64,000 nucleotides of DNA, taken from assembly GCA_902540265.1 (NCBI GenBank), contig CACBLW010000006.1:26592-90591 (forward strand). Reading direction: 5' to 3'. Each line of letters begins with the position of its first letter. Position 1 is the first letter of the stretch. This document shows positions 29,788 through 40,305 of this stretch, in pieces. The notes under the pieces are model-generated. The model had not been told where the DNA came from. It worked only from the letters and a program-made list of their open reading frames with translations, and did not search any database. Source of the stretch: an uncultured Alphaproteobacteria bacterium. GTDB taxonomy: Bacteria; Pseudomonadota; Alphaproteobacteria; HIMB59; GCA-002718135. Made by a program: the position numbers and the translations under genes.

Positions 29788-30687
29788 TTACTTATTTGCA
29801 GCAACTACAGCTGCCATAATTGATGCAAGTTTAGAATTTTTACTATCTGCTCTGCTAGGGACTACAACTGGTACTTTACCACCAATTACTATTCCTGCCG
29901 CACATGCCTTCATAAAATAAACCATTATTTTAGACAAAGAATTTCCAGTTTCTAAATTAGGTACTAATAATATATCAGCATCACCAGCAACATCATTTTT
30001 GATTCCTTTTATTTTAGCCGCTTCTTCAGAAACCGCATTATCAAAAGCAAGCGGACCATGAATAAATGCATTAATTTTTTCTTCAAACGCAAGTTCCATA
30101 ACTTTTTTTGCATCGACTGAACTTGGCATACTTTCAATTGGATCTTCTGTACCTGATAAAATTGCCACTTTTGGTTTGCTGATGTTTAATTTATTATAAA
30201 ACTGAACAGCATTTTTGAGAATCTGTAATTTTATATCAACTCTTGGTAAAACATTTAGGGCACCATCAGTGATAAAAAGAGGTTTTTCAAGTTGTGGTGT
30301 AGTCATATGCCAAATATGACTTAATCGTCTACCATCAAGTAAATTAAATTCTTTTTTTAAATAAGAGCGCATTAAAATATCAGTATGAAGGTTCCCTTTA
30401 ATTATGATTTTACTTTTATTTTCATTAGACATTTGACATGCAACTGAAGCACTTTCCTCTTCATCTTTAGCCTCTACAATATTAAAATTTGAAATATCCA
30501 AACTGAAATTTTTTGCCGTTTCGGTAATTAAACTTTTATTTCCAATCAATGTTGGATCGATGAGGTTCATATTTTTACCTTCAATTACAGCTGATAAGAT
30601 GCTTTCTTGATTGGGGCATACGACAGCAGCGGGTATGTTAGGAGTCTCTAAAGCTTTACTTTTAAGATCTTCTGGTAATGTGCTCAT
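29788..30687 (-). CDS. Phosphate acetyl/butyryltransferase family protein (Pta/Ptb-like)
   Basis: 299 aa; FITDGALNVLPRVDIKLQILKNAVQF, VAILSGTEDPIESMPSSVDAKKV, GDADILLVPNLETGNSLSKIMVYF. Confidence 0.82.
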   Translation of the reverse strand: MSTLPEDLKSKALETPNIPAAVVCPNQESILSAVIEGKNMNLIDPTLIGNKSLITETAKNFSLDISNFNIVEAKDEEESASVACQMSNENKSKIIIKGNLHTDILMRSYLKKEFNLLDGRRLSHIWHMTTPQLEKPLFITDGALNVLPRVDIKLQILKNAVQFYNKLNISKPKVAILSGTEDPIESMPSSVDAKKVMELAFEEKINAFIHGPLAFDNAVSEEAAKIKGIKNDVAGDADILLVPNLETGNSLSKIMVYFMKACAAGIVIGGKVPVVVPSRADSKNSKLASIMAAVVAANK

Positions 30688-30803
30688 ATTTGGTACTCTC
30701 TATACCACTGCTACAATTTTTCCTATGATATTTCTTTATTGTGAAAGAATTATTCTTTGATTTATCAATAATTTCATATACTCAATCATTATTAAGGAAA
30801 AAA

Positions 30804-32144
30804 ATGGATTTAGAAAAAAGAACTGAAATACCTAATTCATTAGAAGAGCATTGGATGCCATTTACATCCAATAGAGACTATAAAAATAGTCCAAGATTAA
30901 TGGTTAAGGCAGAAGGTGTTTATTATACTGATCATTATGGAAATAAATTAATTGATGCTAGCTCAGGATTATTTTGTAGTCCTGCGGGTCATTCAAGACC
31001 AGAAATAAGAGAAGCAGTATCAAAACAATTAGAGCAATTAGATTATGTTCAACCATTTCAACAAGGTTTTGGTGGTTCATTTGATTTAGCTAGAAAAGTT
31101 TCAAAACATACACCCGAAGATTTAAATAAAATATTCTTTACTATTTGTGGTTCATCAGCTGTTGAAACAGCAATTAAAACAGCCATAGCATATTTTAAAG
31201 CAAAAGGAGAAGGTCATAGATCTCACATAGTAGGAAGAGAAAGAGGTTATCATGGAATGAATATTGGAGGAATTTCTGTTGGTGGTATGATTGCTAATAG
31301 AAAAACTTTCTCAAATATTCTCATGCCAAATGTACATCATCTAAGACATACTCATTTACCTGAAAATTTATTTGTAAAAGGCGAACCTGAAACAGGTGCT
31401 GATCTAGCAGATGATCTTGAAAGAATTGCTGGTAACATAGGTGCTGAAAATATTGCAGCATGTATTGTTGAGCCAGTAGCAGGATCAACAGGAACTTTAG
31501 TACCGCCAAAAGGATATTTAAAAAGGCTAAGAGAAATTTGTGACAAACACGGAATTCTTTTAATTTTTGATGAAGTTATTACAGGTTGGGGAAGAATGGG
31601 TGCTCCATTTGCAGCTCAAGCTTTCGATGTATGCCCTGATATTATGACAATGGCTAAAGCAATTACTAACGGCGTTGTACCTTTAGGAGCAGTAGCTTCA
31701 CGTGATCATATCTATGATACTATTGTTGATGCATCACCTACAGGAGCTATAGAATTTTTTCATGGTTATACTTATTCTGCTATACCTGTTTCAATGGCAG
31801 CAGGTTTAGCAATGCAAGATATAATCGAGAAAGAAGATTTATTTAATAGAGCAAAGGATATGTCTCCATATTTCTTAGATGGTTTATTTTCGTTGAAAGA
31901 CTTAGATATCATTACTGATATAAGAGGATATGGAATGATGGGAGGAATTGACATTAAAATGGATGAGCGTTTAGGCAAAGCTGGATATGCTTGTTTTAAA
32001 AAACTATTTGAAGCAGGCTTAAGCTTGAAAGCAACAGGTGACTGTTTAATTGTTGCACCTCCATTTACTTGTGAAAAAAAACATATTGATGAGATAATTG
32101 AAAAATTAAGAACAGGTATCTCAAACTATATGCATGACAGATAA
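30804..32144 (+). CDS. Class III (omega-amino acid:pyruvate type) aminotransferase
   Basis: Supplied ORF begins at GTG 30741; ATG 30804 preceded by aaggaaa is the likelier start. HWMPFTSNRDYKNSPRLMVKAEGVYYTDHYGNKLIDASSGLFC, LLIFDEVITGWGRMG, MTMAKAITNGVVPLGAV (PLP lysine). Confidence 0.88.
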   Translation: MDLEKRTEIPNSLEEHWMPFTSNRDYKNSPRLMVKAEGVYYTDHYGNKLIDASSGLFCSPAGHSRPEIREAVSKQLEQLDYVQPFQQGFGGSFDLARKVSKHTPEDLNKIFFTICGSSAVETAIKTAIAYFKAKGEGHRSHIVGRERGYHGMNIGGISVGGMIANRKTFSNILMPNVHHLRHTHLPENLFVKGEPETGADLADDLERIAGNIGAENIAACIVEPVAGSTGTLVPPKGYLKRLREICDKHGILLIFDEVITGWGRMGAPFAAQAFDVCPDIMTMAKAITNGVVPLGAVASRDHIYDTIVDASPTGAIEFFHGYTYSAIPVSMAAGLAMQDIIEKEDLFNRAKDMSPYFLDGLFSLKDLDIITDIRGYGMMGGIDIKMDERLGKAGYACFKKLFEAGLSLKATGDCLIVAPPFTCEKKHIDEIIEKLRTGISNYMHDR

Positions 32145-33259
32145 TGAAAATAGGTGTCCCCTCTGAGATAAAAGCTCAGGAGTCTAGGGTTGGGCTTACT
32201 CCGCAAAGTGTTAAAGAATTAGTAAAGAATAAACATACAGTTCTAATTCAAAAAGATGCCGGTATTGGTGCCGGATTTTCCAATAGTGATTATGAATTAT
32301 CAGGTGCAAAAATTGTAAATTTAGCAGAGGATATTTTCAATGACTCTGAAATGATTGTAAAAGTTAAAGAACCTCTAATGAATGAAGTAGCAATGATAAG
32401 AGAAAACCAAATTTTGTTTACTTATTTACATCTTTCAGCAGCTCCAGAATTGACAAAGGGTTTAATTGATTCAAATTCGATTTGTATAGCTTATGAAACA
32501 GTAAGTGATCATAATAATAAGTTACCACTTCTTGCACCTATGAGTGCTGTAGCCGGCAGAATGTCGATTCAAGCTGGTGCTTATTCACTTGAAAAACATA
32601 AGGGTGGAAGTGGTTTACTCTTAGGAGGTGCTCCTGGGGTTCAACCTGGAAAAGTCTTAATTTTAGGTGGAGGTGTTGTAGGTGAAAATGCAGCAATAAT
32701 TGCTACAGGTATGCAAGCAAAAGTTTTCATCGTTGATAAATCAGAAAAAAGATTAGAAGAATTACAAGAAAAATTTGGTGATAAAATAGAACCACTACAC
32801 AGTGATAAAATGAATCTAAAAGATTATATTTCTGAATGTGATTTACTAATTGGTGGCGTACTTGTTCCAGGCTCTAATGCTCCAAAGATTATAACTAAAG
32901 ACATGATAAAAGAGATGAAAAGTGGATCTGTAATTGTTGATGTTGCAATTGATCAAGGTGGTTGTGTTGAAACTAGTAAACCAACAACTCATGCAAACCC
33001 TACATATGTTGTTGATGATGTTGTTCATTATTGTGTTGCAAATATGCCAGGTGGAGTTCCTAGAACTTCCACGCTTGCTTTAAATGCAGTCACTTTACCA
33101 TTTATTCAAAACTTAGCATCGAACGGTTTTAAAGATGCGTTAAAAAATGATAAAAATTTTATGAATGGTTTAAATATTTTTAAAGGTGCCGTTACATATA
33201 AAGCTATTGCCGATGATTTAAATTATGATTATGCTAATCCAGAAACTTTAGTCCACTAG
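32144..33259 (+). CDS. ald: Alanine dehydrogenase
   Basis: 371 aa; MKIGVPSEIKAQESRVGLTPQSVKELV, TYLHLSAAPELTKGL, VLILGGGVVGENAAIIATGMQAKV, VHYCVANMPGGVPRTSTLALNAVTLPF. Confidence 0.95.
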   Translation: MKIGVPSEIKAQESRVGLTPQSVKELVKNKHTVLIQKDAGIGAGFSNSDYELSGAKIVNLAEDIFNDSEMIVKVKEPLMNEVAMIRENQILFTYLHLSAAPELTKGLIDSNSICIAYETVSDHNNKLPLLAPMSAVAGRMSIQAGAYSLEKHKGGSGLLLGGAPGVQPGKVLILGGGVVGENAAIIATGMQAKVFIVDKSEKRLEELQEKFGDKIEPLHSDKMNLKDYISECDLLIGGVLVPGSNAPKIITKDMIKEMKSGSVIVDVAIDQGGCVETSKPTTHANPTYVVDDVVHYCVANMPGGVPRTSTLALNAVTLPFIQNLASNGFKDALKNDKNFMNGLNIFKGAVTYKAIADDLNYDYANPETLVH

Positions 33260-34305
33260 AAACTACTAGAAGCTTCTACCATTATCTTTAATTTTATCTT
33301 TGCCAAATCTCGAGGTAAGTGACCAAGGCCGCAATCAGGAGCAACAATTAATTGTTCCTTATCAATAAACCTTAATGCATCATTTATTCTTGAGACAATT
33401 TCTTCTTTAGTCTCAACTTGAGAGCTTGCTATTTTTACTAAACCAAAAATAACTTTTGTTTGTTTAAAATCTTTTAAAAATTTTAAATTATTATATCGAT
33501 GAGCATCTTCAATAGAAACTGTATCTATAATTGATTCATCTAAAGCTTTACTAATTTTACTGTAAGAATCTAAAGGCGCTTTTGGATAATCTACTGCATC
33601 TAATTTATCAGGATAACCGCAACAAATATGAGTAATTTTTTCTATACTTTGATTATTAAGATCCTTAAAACATCTTTCTAGGTTTTTGATTCCAAATTTA
33701 AGAGCATTTTCTGGTTTTCTAGCAAACAACGGTTCATCGACTTGAATATATTTACATCCTGCATCAACCAATCTTTTAATTTCTACATTAATAGCATCAG
33801 CTAAGTCTTCACCCATATGTTCATCAGAATCATAAAATGTATTTGCTATGGTGTCTGTTATAGTCATTGGTCCAGGTATAGTAATTTTTAAATCTTTATT
33901 AGTTAAGCTCTGATTTTTTTTCCACTCTTCAACTAAAAAAGATTCTTTTGCTTTAACTTTTGAAGTTATTGTTGGTAACCAGCATTTATAATTCCCTGTC
34001 CTAGCAACTTTTTCTGTGAGATTTGCAAAATCAATTCCTTCTAAATATCTACAATGATAGTGAATATAATTTTCTCTTCTAACTTCACCATCGGTTAGGA
34101 TATCAATACCGCATTCTTCCTGATCACTAATTATTTCTTTGGTAGCTTTATTAAATAACTCTTCAACATTATCGCCCATTTTTTTTATTTCTTCTTCATA
34201 AAATTTTGTTGGGTATTCGGTATCTGTACCACCAGAAGCATTAAACCAATCAGTTATTCTTAAATAACTTGGTTTTGGATAGGCGCCTATAACAGTCGTT
34301 AACAT
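33256..34305 (-). CDS. MetE-like (cobalamin-independent methionine synthase C-terminal domain) family protein
   Basis: 349 aa; TTVIGAYPKPSYLRITDWF, ITIPGPMTITDTI, IQVDEPLFARKPENAL, THICCGYPD, IVAPDCGLGHLPRDLAKIKL. Confidence 0.85.
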   Translation of the reverse strand: MLTTVIGAYPKPSYLRITDWFNASGGTDTEYPTKFYEEEIKKMGDNVEELFNKATKEIISDQEECGIDILTDGEVRRENYIHYHCRYLEGIDFANLTEKVARTGNYKCWLPTITSKVKAKESFLVEEWKKNQSLTNKDLKITIPGPMTITDTIANTFYDSDEHMGEDLADAINVEIKRLVDAGCKYIQVDEPLFARKPENALKFGIKNLERCFKDLNNQSIEKITHICCGYPDKLDAVDYPKAPLDSYSKISKALDESIIDTVSIEDAHRYNNLKFLKDFKQTKVIFGLVKIASSQVETKEEIVSRINDALRFIDKEQLIVAPDCGLGHLPRDLAKIKLKIMVEASSSF

Positions 34306-34312
34306 ATCTTTA

Positions 34313-35848
34313 TTATTCCATTCTTCTGCTAAATGGTCCAGATTTTGTTTTAACTCCTGAGCTAGAAAGTTTTGTATTGGATAACTGTCTTTCCTGATGA
34401 ATCATTCGGTGGCTTAATAGTTTTGATACTAAATCATTTTTAATGTCTTGAAATTCTTTTACTCTAGATAAATCATTAATTTCATTAGGATCATTTTCTA
34501 AATCAAACAATAAACATGGTAATGAAGGGAAATGAACATATTTCCATTTATTATTTCTAATGACTGATAGATTGCATTGCTCGGGAGCTAATTTTTTATT
34601 TTTAACAAATTCAGTGCTTTCTCTAAAATCATAATCAAAAACAACAAATTCTTTATTAGGTGATTTTTCATATTGATCGTAAAAATTATGCATTAGTGAC
34701 TGACCATTCCAATCAATGGGGATTTCACCACCAAGCCATTCTAAAATTGTAGGAGCAACATCTACAGATTCTGTTAAGTGATTAATTTTTTTTGGATTGT
34801 TTTGAGGGACATATATGAATAATGGAATTCTATAAGAGGAATCCCACCAGCCTAATTTTCCCCATAAATTATTTTCATTTAACATTTCTCCATGATCACT
34901 GGTAAATATTATCATTGTATTCTCTTCTTGCCCTGATTCTTTCAGAGCATTTAAAATTTTACCAATATTAAAATCAACCTCTGCACACATGGCAAAATAG
35001 ACACTCATAATATTTTTGATGTCTTGATCTTTTAAAAGATCATAATTAATTTCAGAGAAATTTTCTTTTAATAAAAATTTTTTGCATAACTCTTCAAGTA
35101 GAGGATGTTTTTTTGATAATTCTTTAAGTGAAATATCATTTTTAGATAAATTAATATTATCTGGATTAAATTTACTAAACCATGGATCAGCTATATGAAA
35201 GGGCGGGTGTGGTTTTAAAAAAGATACATGCATAAAAAATGAATCTTTGACTTTTTTTAAATCGTTAACAACTTTGTCTGCTAAAAATGCGGTGTCTGAA
35301 AATTCAGTTGGAATATAATATGGTTCATAAATATATGCTTGATCATCTTTAGGCTTTCTTCCTTTGTACAAATCTTCTGCTTTATCAATCTTAAAACCAT
35401 TTTGATTAAGATGGTTAGCCCAAGGCTCTGGTTTCCCTCCTGGTAAAACACAACCATCATCGAACCCTTCCATTGGTGATTCATAAGTAAAATTTTTTTT
35501 ATCTTTTGGATCCAAATATCTTGGATCCCAAGAAGTATCCGTATATCCATAAAGACTTGGATTATAATTTAGTTTACGAACCTCTTTAGCGATATTTGTA
35601 AATCTTTTATCAAGAGGAGCACCATTATATACTGAACGATGTATAAACGGATATAAACCTGTAAGCATAGTAGTTCTAGATGGACCACAAGGTACAATTC
35701 CTGCAAAATGGGATTTAAAAACAACACTTCGTTTAGCAAGCTTGTCTAAGTTTGGTGTTAGAGCATATGGATGATTTAAAAAGCTAAAGCAGTCAAAACG
35801 CCATTGATCAGCACATATAAAAAGAACAGATTTTTTGGATTTTTCCAT
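34313..35848 (-). CDS. Cys-type sulfatase (alkaline phosphatase superfamily)
   Basis: 511 aa; KKSVLFICADQWRFDCFS, formylglycine motif PCGPSRTTMLTGLYP (C-x-P-S-R), FTSDHGEML. Confidence 0.92.
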   Translation of the reverse strand: MEKSKKSVLFICADQWRFDCFSFLNHPYALTPNLDKLAKRSVVFKSHFAGIVPCGPSRTTMLTGLYPFIHRSVYNGAPLDKRFTNIAKEVRKLNYNPSLYGYTDTSWDPRYLDPKDKKNFTYESPMEGFDDGCVLPGGKPEPWANHLNQNGFKIDKAEDLYKGRKPKDDQAYIYEPYYIPTEFSDTAFLADKVVNDLKKVKDSFFMHVSFLKPHPPFHIADPWFSKFNPDNINLSKNDISLKELSKKHPLLEELCKKFLLKENFSEINYDLLKDQDIKNIMSVYFAMCAEVDFNIGKILNALKESGQEENTMIIFTSDHGEMLNENNLWGKLGWWDSSYRIPLFIYVPQNNPKKINHLTESVDVAPTILEWLGGEIPIDWNGQSLMHNFYDQYEKSPNKEFVVFDYDFRESTEFVKNKKLAPEQCNLSVIRNNKWKYVHFPSLPCLLFDLENDPNEINDLSRVKEFQDIKNDLVSKLLSHRMIHQERQLSNTKLSSSGVKTKSGPFSRRME

Positions 35849-35890
35849 ATTTACTTATGTTTATTAAAGTAATTAATTAATAAGAAATAC

Positions 35891-35912
35891 ACAATTTTTT
35901 TAAAAAAATTGT
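35891..35912. promoter_or_regulatory. 22-bp perfect palindrome in the sulfatase/Opp divergent intergenic region
   Basis: ACAATTTTTTTAAAAAAATTGT. Confidence 0.4.
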
Positions 35913-35949
35913 AATAAAAGCGTCAAATATTTTTGCTAAAAAGTCAAAA

Positions 35950-35963
35950 TTGTTTACAAACAA
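35950..35963. promoter_or_regulatory. Inverted repeat TTGTTT-AC-AAACAA upstream of the family 5 solute-binding protein
   Basis: 6-bp perfect arms, 2-nt centre, about 37 nt upstream of ATG 36000. Confidence 0.4.
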
Positions 35964-35999
35964 AATCATACGATAAATTTATCTTATAGGAGAAAATAT

Positions 36000-38054
36000 A
36001 TGTTTAAAAAATTATTCATAGCGTTAGTATTTTCTGCCGCAACCTTTGTTTGGAGTGGAAGCTCTTTTGCAGGTGGTCATTGTGTAGGAACAACAATGAG
36101 CGATGCACAGACAGGCGGAAAATATCCTCAGCAATATGAGTTATCAGAATATGAAAGTGCAGCCGGCTGTACTATGAAGTTTTCAGATAATCCTAATATT
36201 GCTAGCATAAACGCTACAATACAAGGTAACCCAGGAAGTCTACCTCCAGTCGAAGATAGATTACCTGATGAGCCACTTGTTGTAGTACCATATGAGTCTA
36301 TTGGTAAATATGGAAATACAATAAACTTCTTATCAAACGCAACTGAAGCTGGAACTTCTGATATGTTATCTACAAGACACGTAAACTTATTACGTTTTGC
36401 TGATGACTTAACTACAATTGTTCCAAACGTTGCTAAAGATTATGAGTGGAATGATGATTTTACTACTTTAACATTTATGTTACGTAAAGGTCACAAGTGG
36501 TCAAATGGTGAACCTTTTGTAGCTAGAGATGTTGAGTTTTGGTACGAAGATTTGATGATGAATCCAAAGATTCGTGAAAAACCATATCCGTATCTATTAG
36601 TTGGTGGTGAACCAATGACTGTTGATGTAATTGATGATCAAACAGTAAGATTTAATTTGCCATCTCCATTCCCTGGTTTAACTGCAACTATCGCATGGTC
36701 ATATAACCAGTTCTTCATGCCTTCACATTTCCTAGAACAATTCCATCCGGAAATTGATTCAAATGCTGATGCAAATGCTCAGGCATTAGGATTTGCAGAT
36801 GGGTATGATGCTTTAGCAGCATATTATGGTAACTCAGGTTGGACTGATACTCCAACTCCTTTACTAGCTAAACCAGATCTAGTTGCTGGATTACCTTATG
36901 CAGCTTATCCTTCTTTAGAAGCTTATATGACGATTGAAGATACCACTGAAGGTAGAGTCTATGCAGCTAACCCATACTTTTTCCAAGTTGATACAGCTGG
37001 AAATCAATTACCATACATTGATTATCAAAATGAAAGATACATCAATGAAAATGAAATAAGATTATTAAAACTTGTTAATGGTGAAGTTGATTATAAATCT
37101 CAGTCTGTTCAATTAGAGTCTGCTCCTCAATTACTTGATGGTGCTGAGTCTGGTGGATATCAAGTTCAAATCAATCCAGGTTGTGGTGCTGCATTATTTA
37201 GTTTTAATGTAACACATCCTGATCCTGAAAAACGTAAAGTCTATGGGGATATTCGTTTCCGACAAGCAATGTCAATTGCAATGAATAGAGACGAGATCAA
37301 CGAAGTTGCATATTACGGCCTAGGTAAAGTTGAGCAGTTTGTAGGATTTTCTCCTGCACCTGACTTCGTTCCTGAAAGTATAAAAATGCATATGACTCAA
37401 TACGATCCAGATGGAGCAAATGCTCTTCTTGATGAAATAGGATTAAAAGACATTGATGGTGATGGATTTAGAGAATTACCAAATGGTGATGCTCTAGCTA
37501 TTAACATTGACTACGCTACTCAAGGTATTGGTGGTGTTGAAGTTGAACTTGTTGCAAGATACTTCAATGAAGTAGGAGTAAAAACTACTTTTAAAGAGGT
37601 AACTCCAGATGAATATCGTGGTTCGCAAGCTGCTAACCAACTTGACGTTCATGTTTGGGATAAAGGTCAACCATTAGCAATTGTTGCTGGTAACCCAGAA
37701 ACATTTAAACCTCCGTTTGGTAACTACTTTAACCATACACAAGGTTTAGATTGGGCAGCATACATTGATAGTAATGGTGACGAAGGTACTAAACCTCCTC
37801 AGTGGGTATATGACTTAAGTGATGGAATTGATAAATTCCAATCTTACGCTCTTGGTACTGCTGAGTCTAATGAGTGGGGTGAAAAAATTGCAACAATGTT
37901 AACGGAGCAAAGTCTATTGATTGGTACAGTGAAAGCACCTTTCCCAACTTATCATAGAAACGCGTTGAAAAACTTTACGCAATTTAAAACTACTTCGTAC
38001 GAGTATTATAGAACATACCCATACCTAGCTACTCAATGGTGGTTAGACGAGTAA
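36000..38054 (+). CDS. ABC transporter substrate-binding protein, family 5 (peptide/opine/oligosaccharide type)
   Basis: 684 aa; signal peptide MFKKLFIALVFSAATFVWSGSSFAGG, LTFMLRKGHKWSNGEPFVARDVEFWYEDL, DIRFRQAMSIAMNRDEINEVAYYG. Confidence 0.9.
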   Translation: MFKKLFIALVFSAATFVWSGSSFAGGHCVGTTMSDAQTGGKYPQQYELSEYESAAGCTMKFSDNPNIASINATIQGNPGSLPPVEDRLPDEPLVVVPYESIGKYGNTINFLSNATEAGTSDMLSTRHVNLLRFADDLTTIVPNVAKDYEWNDDFTTLTFMLRKGHKWSNGEPFVARDVEFWYEDLMMNPKIREKPYPYLLVGGEPMTVDVIDDQTVRFNLPSPFPGLTATIAWSYNQFFMPSHFLEQFHPEIDSNADANAQALGFADGYDALAAYYGNSGWTDTPTPLLAKPDLVAGLPYAAYPSLEAYMTIEDTTEGRVYAANPYFFQVDTAGNQLPYIDYQNERYINENEIRLLKLVNGEVDYKSQSVQLESAPQLLDGAESGGYQVQINPGCGAALFSFNVTHPDPEKRKVYGDIRFRQAMSIAMNRDEINEVAYYGLGKVEQFVGFSPAPDFVPESIKMHMTQYDPDGANALLDEIGLKDIDGDGFRELPNGDALAINIDYATQGIGGVEVELVARYFNEVGVKTTFKEVTPDEYRGSQAANQLDVHVWDKGQPLAIVAGNPETFKPPFGNYFNHTQGLDWAAYIDSNGDEGTKPPQWVYDLSDGIDKFQSYALGTAESNEWGEKIATMLTEQSLLIGTVKAPFPTYHRNALKNFTQFKTTSYEYYRTYPYLATQWWLDE

Positions 38055-38075
38055 TTTAACTCAATAAATAATAAA

Positions 38076-38104
38076 AAAAGCGGCAATTATATATTGCCGC
38101 TTTT
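38076..38104 (+). terminator. Stem-loop after the family 5 solute-binding protein gene, before the permease genes
   Basis: AAAAGCGGCAAT-TATAT-ATTGCCGCTTTT, then CTTTTTTT. Confidence 0.82.
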
Positions 38105-38140
38105 CTTTTTTTAATTATTCTTGTCTCCTAATTATTAAAT

Positions 38141-39154
38141 ATGATTAATTTTATACAATTTACTCTCACAAGAGCCGGACTTGCAGTTATAACTTTGTTA
38201 CTTGTTTGCTTTATTGTTTTTTCATTAATGGAATTAGTTCCTGGAACTTGTGCTGAAAGATATTTAGCATTTAAAAATACACAAGGATCACAAATAACTT
38301 ATGAAGATATAGAAAAAGAAAAAATTCGTTTAGGTCTAGATAAACCTTTTTTGTATAGATATGGCAAATGGGTTTCCAATATAGTTTTTAATGGAGATTT
38401 TGGTGACAGTTGTATTTTAAGAATGAATATAAATGAATTATTAAGTGGAAGATTTACTTTATCTCTAACGATATGTTTGGTTGCGCTAATATTTTCATAT
38501 TTAATTGCTATACCAGTTGGGATCATATCGGCCACGACAAGATATGCTTCATTAGATAATACTCTTAAATTCATTAGTTATCTTGGAATTGCCCTTCCCA
38601 ATTTTTTAGTAGCACTCTGTATTATGCTTTTTATGACTGTTTACTATGGAGATACGATGACAGGTTTATTTTCTCAAGAATATGAAAACGAACCCTGGTC
38701 ATCAGCAAAACTATTTGATTTTTTAAGCAGAGCTTGGCTTCCAATATTTGTTTTAGGTTGGAATGCAACTGCCTTTGCTCTTCAAACAGTTAGAGCACTA
38801 ATGCTAGATGAAAATGATAAACTATATGTAATGGCTGCAAGAGCTAGAGGAATATCAGGAATGAGTTTGTTGTGGAGATATCCCGCAAAACATTCTTTAG
38901 GTCCAGTTATAAATTCAATAGGTTTTGACCTTAATCGTATATTTAGCGCATTGCCGATTGTAGCCTTAATTTTAATTCTTACGGAAGCTGGCGCACTATT
39001 GATTGAAGCTTTAGCAAGATCAAATGATCAGCAGTTAGCAGGCGCAATTATTTTTCTTTTAACAGCAACAATTGTTTTTGTTAATTTTATAACGGATATT
39101 ATTTTAGCTATAATTGATCCAAGAATAAGAAAAGGAGTTATGGGTGGAGGTTAG
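38141..39154 (+). CDS. ABC transporter permease (DppB-like)
   Basis: 337 aa; N-terminal TRAGLAVITLLLVCFIVFSLMELVPGTCAERY, YVMAARARGISGMSLLWRYPAKHSLGPVI. Confidence 0.9.
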   Translation: MINFIQFTLTRAGLAVITLLLVCFIVFSLMELVPGTCAERYLAFKNTQGSQITYEDIEKEKIRLGLDKPFLYRYGKWVSNIVFNGDFGDSCILRMNINELLSGRFTLSLTICLVALIFSYLIAIPVGIISATTRYASLDNTLKFISYLGIALPNFLVALCIMLFMTVYYGDTMTGLFSQEYENEPWSSAKLFDFLSRAWLPIFVLGWNATAFALQTVRALMLDENDKLYVMAARARGISGMSLLWRYPAKHSLGPVINSIGFDLNRIFSALPIVALILILTEAGALLIEALARSNDQQLAGAIIFLLTATIVFVNFITDIILAIIDPRIRKGVMGGG

Positions 39155-40304
39155 TAATCAAAAAAAAGAAGCTTATTATACTGCAACGCAGATGCAGTTA
39201 GTAAGAACACGCTTTTTTGGAAATAGATCTGCTATGATTGCTGGATCTATATTACTGTTTATGATTATTTGTAGTCTTTTTGCAGATTTTCTATCTCCTT
39301 ACGATCCAACAATTAAAGGAAGAGATAAAGATTATGAAAATGGAGCACCTCAAATTCCAATGTTTTGGGATGACAATGGATTTTCTGCTAGGCCATTTCT
39401 ACATACATTAGAAAAGTATAGAGGAGCAGATACAAATTTCAGATGGGTTTATAAAGTTGATACTGAAAAAAGAAGATACGTTTATTTCTTTGTTGAAGGA
39501 TGGGAGTATAAAGTTTTTGATTTTAATATTAATCTTCCAGGAAAGATTTTAGATTTTAAAATTCCAGGTTTTACATTTAATACTCATTTATTCGGTGTTG
39601 AAGAGGGTGGAATTCATATATTTGGAACAGATAAGGCTGGAAAAGATTTATTTAGTAGAACACTAAGTGCAATTTACATTTCACTAGCTGTGGGAACACT
39701 TGGAGTATTTATATCTTTTGTTCTATCCTTAATTATAGGTGGAATATCAGGTTACTATGGTGGATGGATTGATAGTGTATTGCAGATGTTTACTGATGCA
39801 ATTCGAACGGTACCACCAATACCTTTATTTATGTGTCTTGCTGCCTTTGCACCATTAGAATGGAGTTCTGAATTGCGTTTCTTTTTTATTTCCTGTTTGC
39901 TAGGATTAATTTCATGGCCAACACTTGCAAGAAGAGTAAGAACTCATCTACTTAGTGAAAGAAGCCAAGAATATATTCTTGCTGCAAAACTTTGTGGAGC
40001 ATCATCTACTCATATTATTATAAGACACTTATTACCAAGTTTCACAAGCTACATTATTGTCGATTTAGTCATTAGTTTTCCATACATGTTATTATCTGAA
40101 ACTGCTTTAAGTTTTATTGGATTAGGTTTGAGAGAACCTGTAAATTCTCTTGGTGTACTTTTACAGAATGCAACCAAGGCTGATGTACTTTTAAATTATC
40201 AATGGTATTTTATTCCTGTATTTTTCTTAGTCGTATTAATTTTAACATTTGTTTATGTAGGGGATGGATTACGTGATGCAGCAGATCCTCATAAGGTAAA
40301 GTAA
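39144..40304 (+). CDS. ABC transporter permease (DppC-like) with an extended periplasmic insertion
   Basis: 386 aa; GTG start overlapping the upstream gene by 11 bp; FGTDKAGKDLFSRTLSAIYISLAVG, EYILAAKLCGASSTHIIIRHLLPSF. Confidence 0.9.
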   Translation: MEVSNQKKEAYYTATQMQLVRTRFFGNRSAMIAGSILLFMIICSLFADFLSPYDPTIKGRDKDYENGAPQIPMFWDDNGFSARPFLHTLEKYRGADTNFRWVYKVDTEKRRYVYFFVEGWEYKVFDFNINLPGKILDFKIPGFTFNTHLFGVEEGGIHIFGTDKAGKDLFSRTLSAIYISLAVGTLGVFISFVLSLIIGGISGYYGGWIDSVLQMFTDAIRTVPPIPLFMCLAAFAPLEWSSELRFFFISCLLGLISWPTLARRVRTHLLSERSQEYILAAKLCGASSTHIIIRHLLPSFTSYIIVDLVISFPYMLLSETALSFIGLGLREPVNSLGVLLQNATKADVLLNYQWYFIPVFFLVVLILTFVYVGDGLRDAADPHKVK

Positions 40305-40305
40305 T

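Noticed and set aside
30741-30803. N-terminal extension of the aminotransferase ORF from GTG 30741
   Set aside because: ATG 30804 has a better upstream purine-rich site and matches the usual start of the family (MDLEKRTEIPNSLEEHWMPF).
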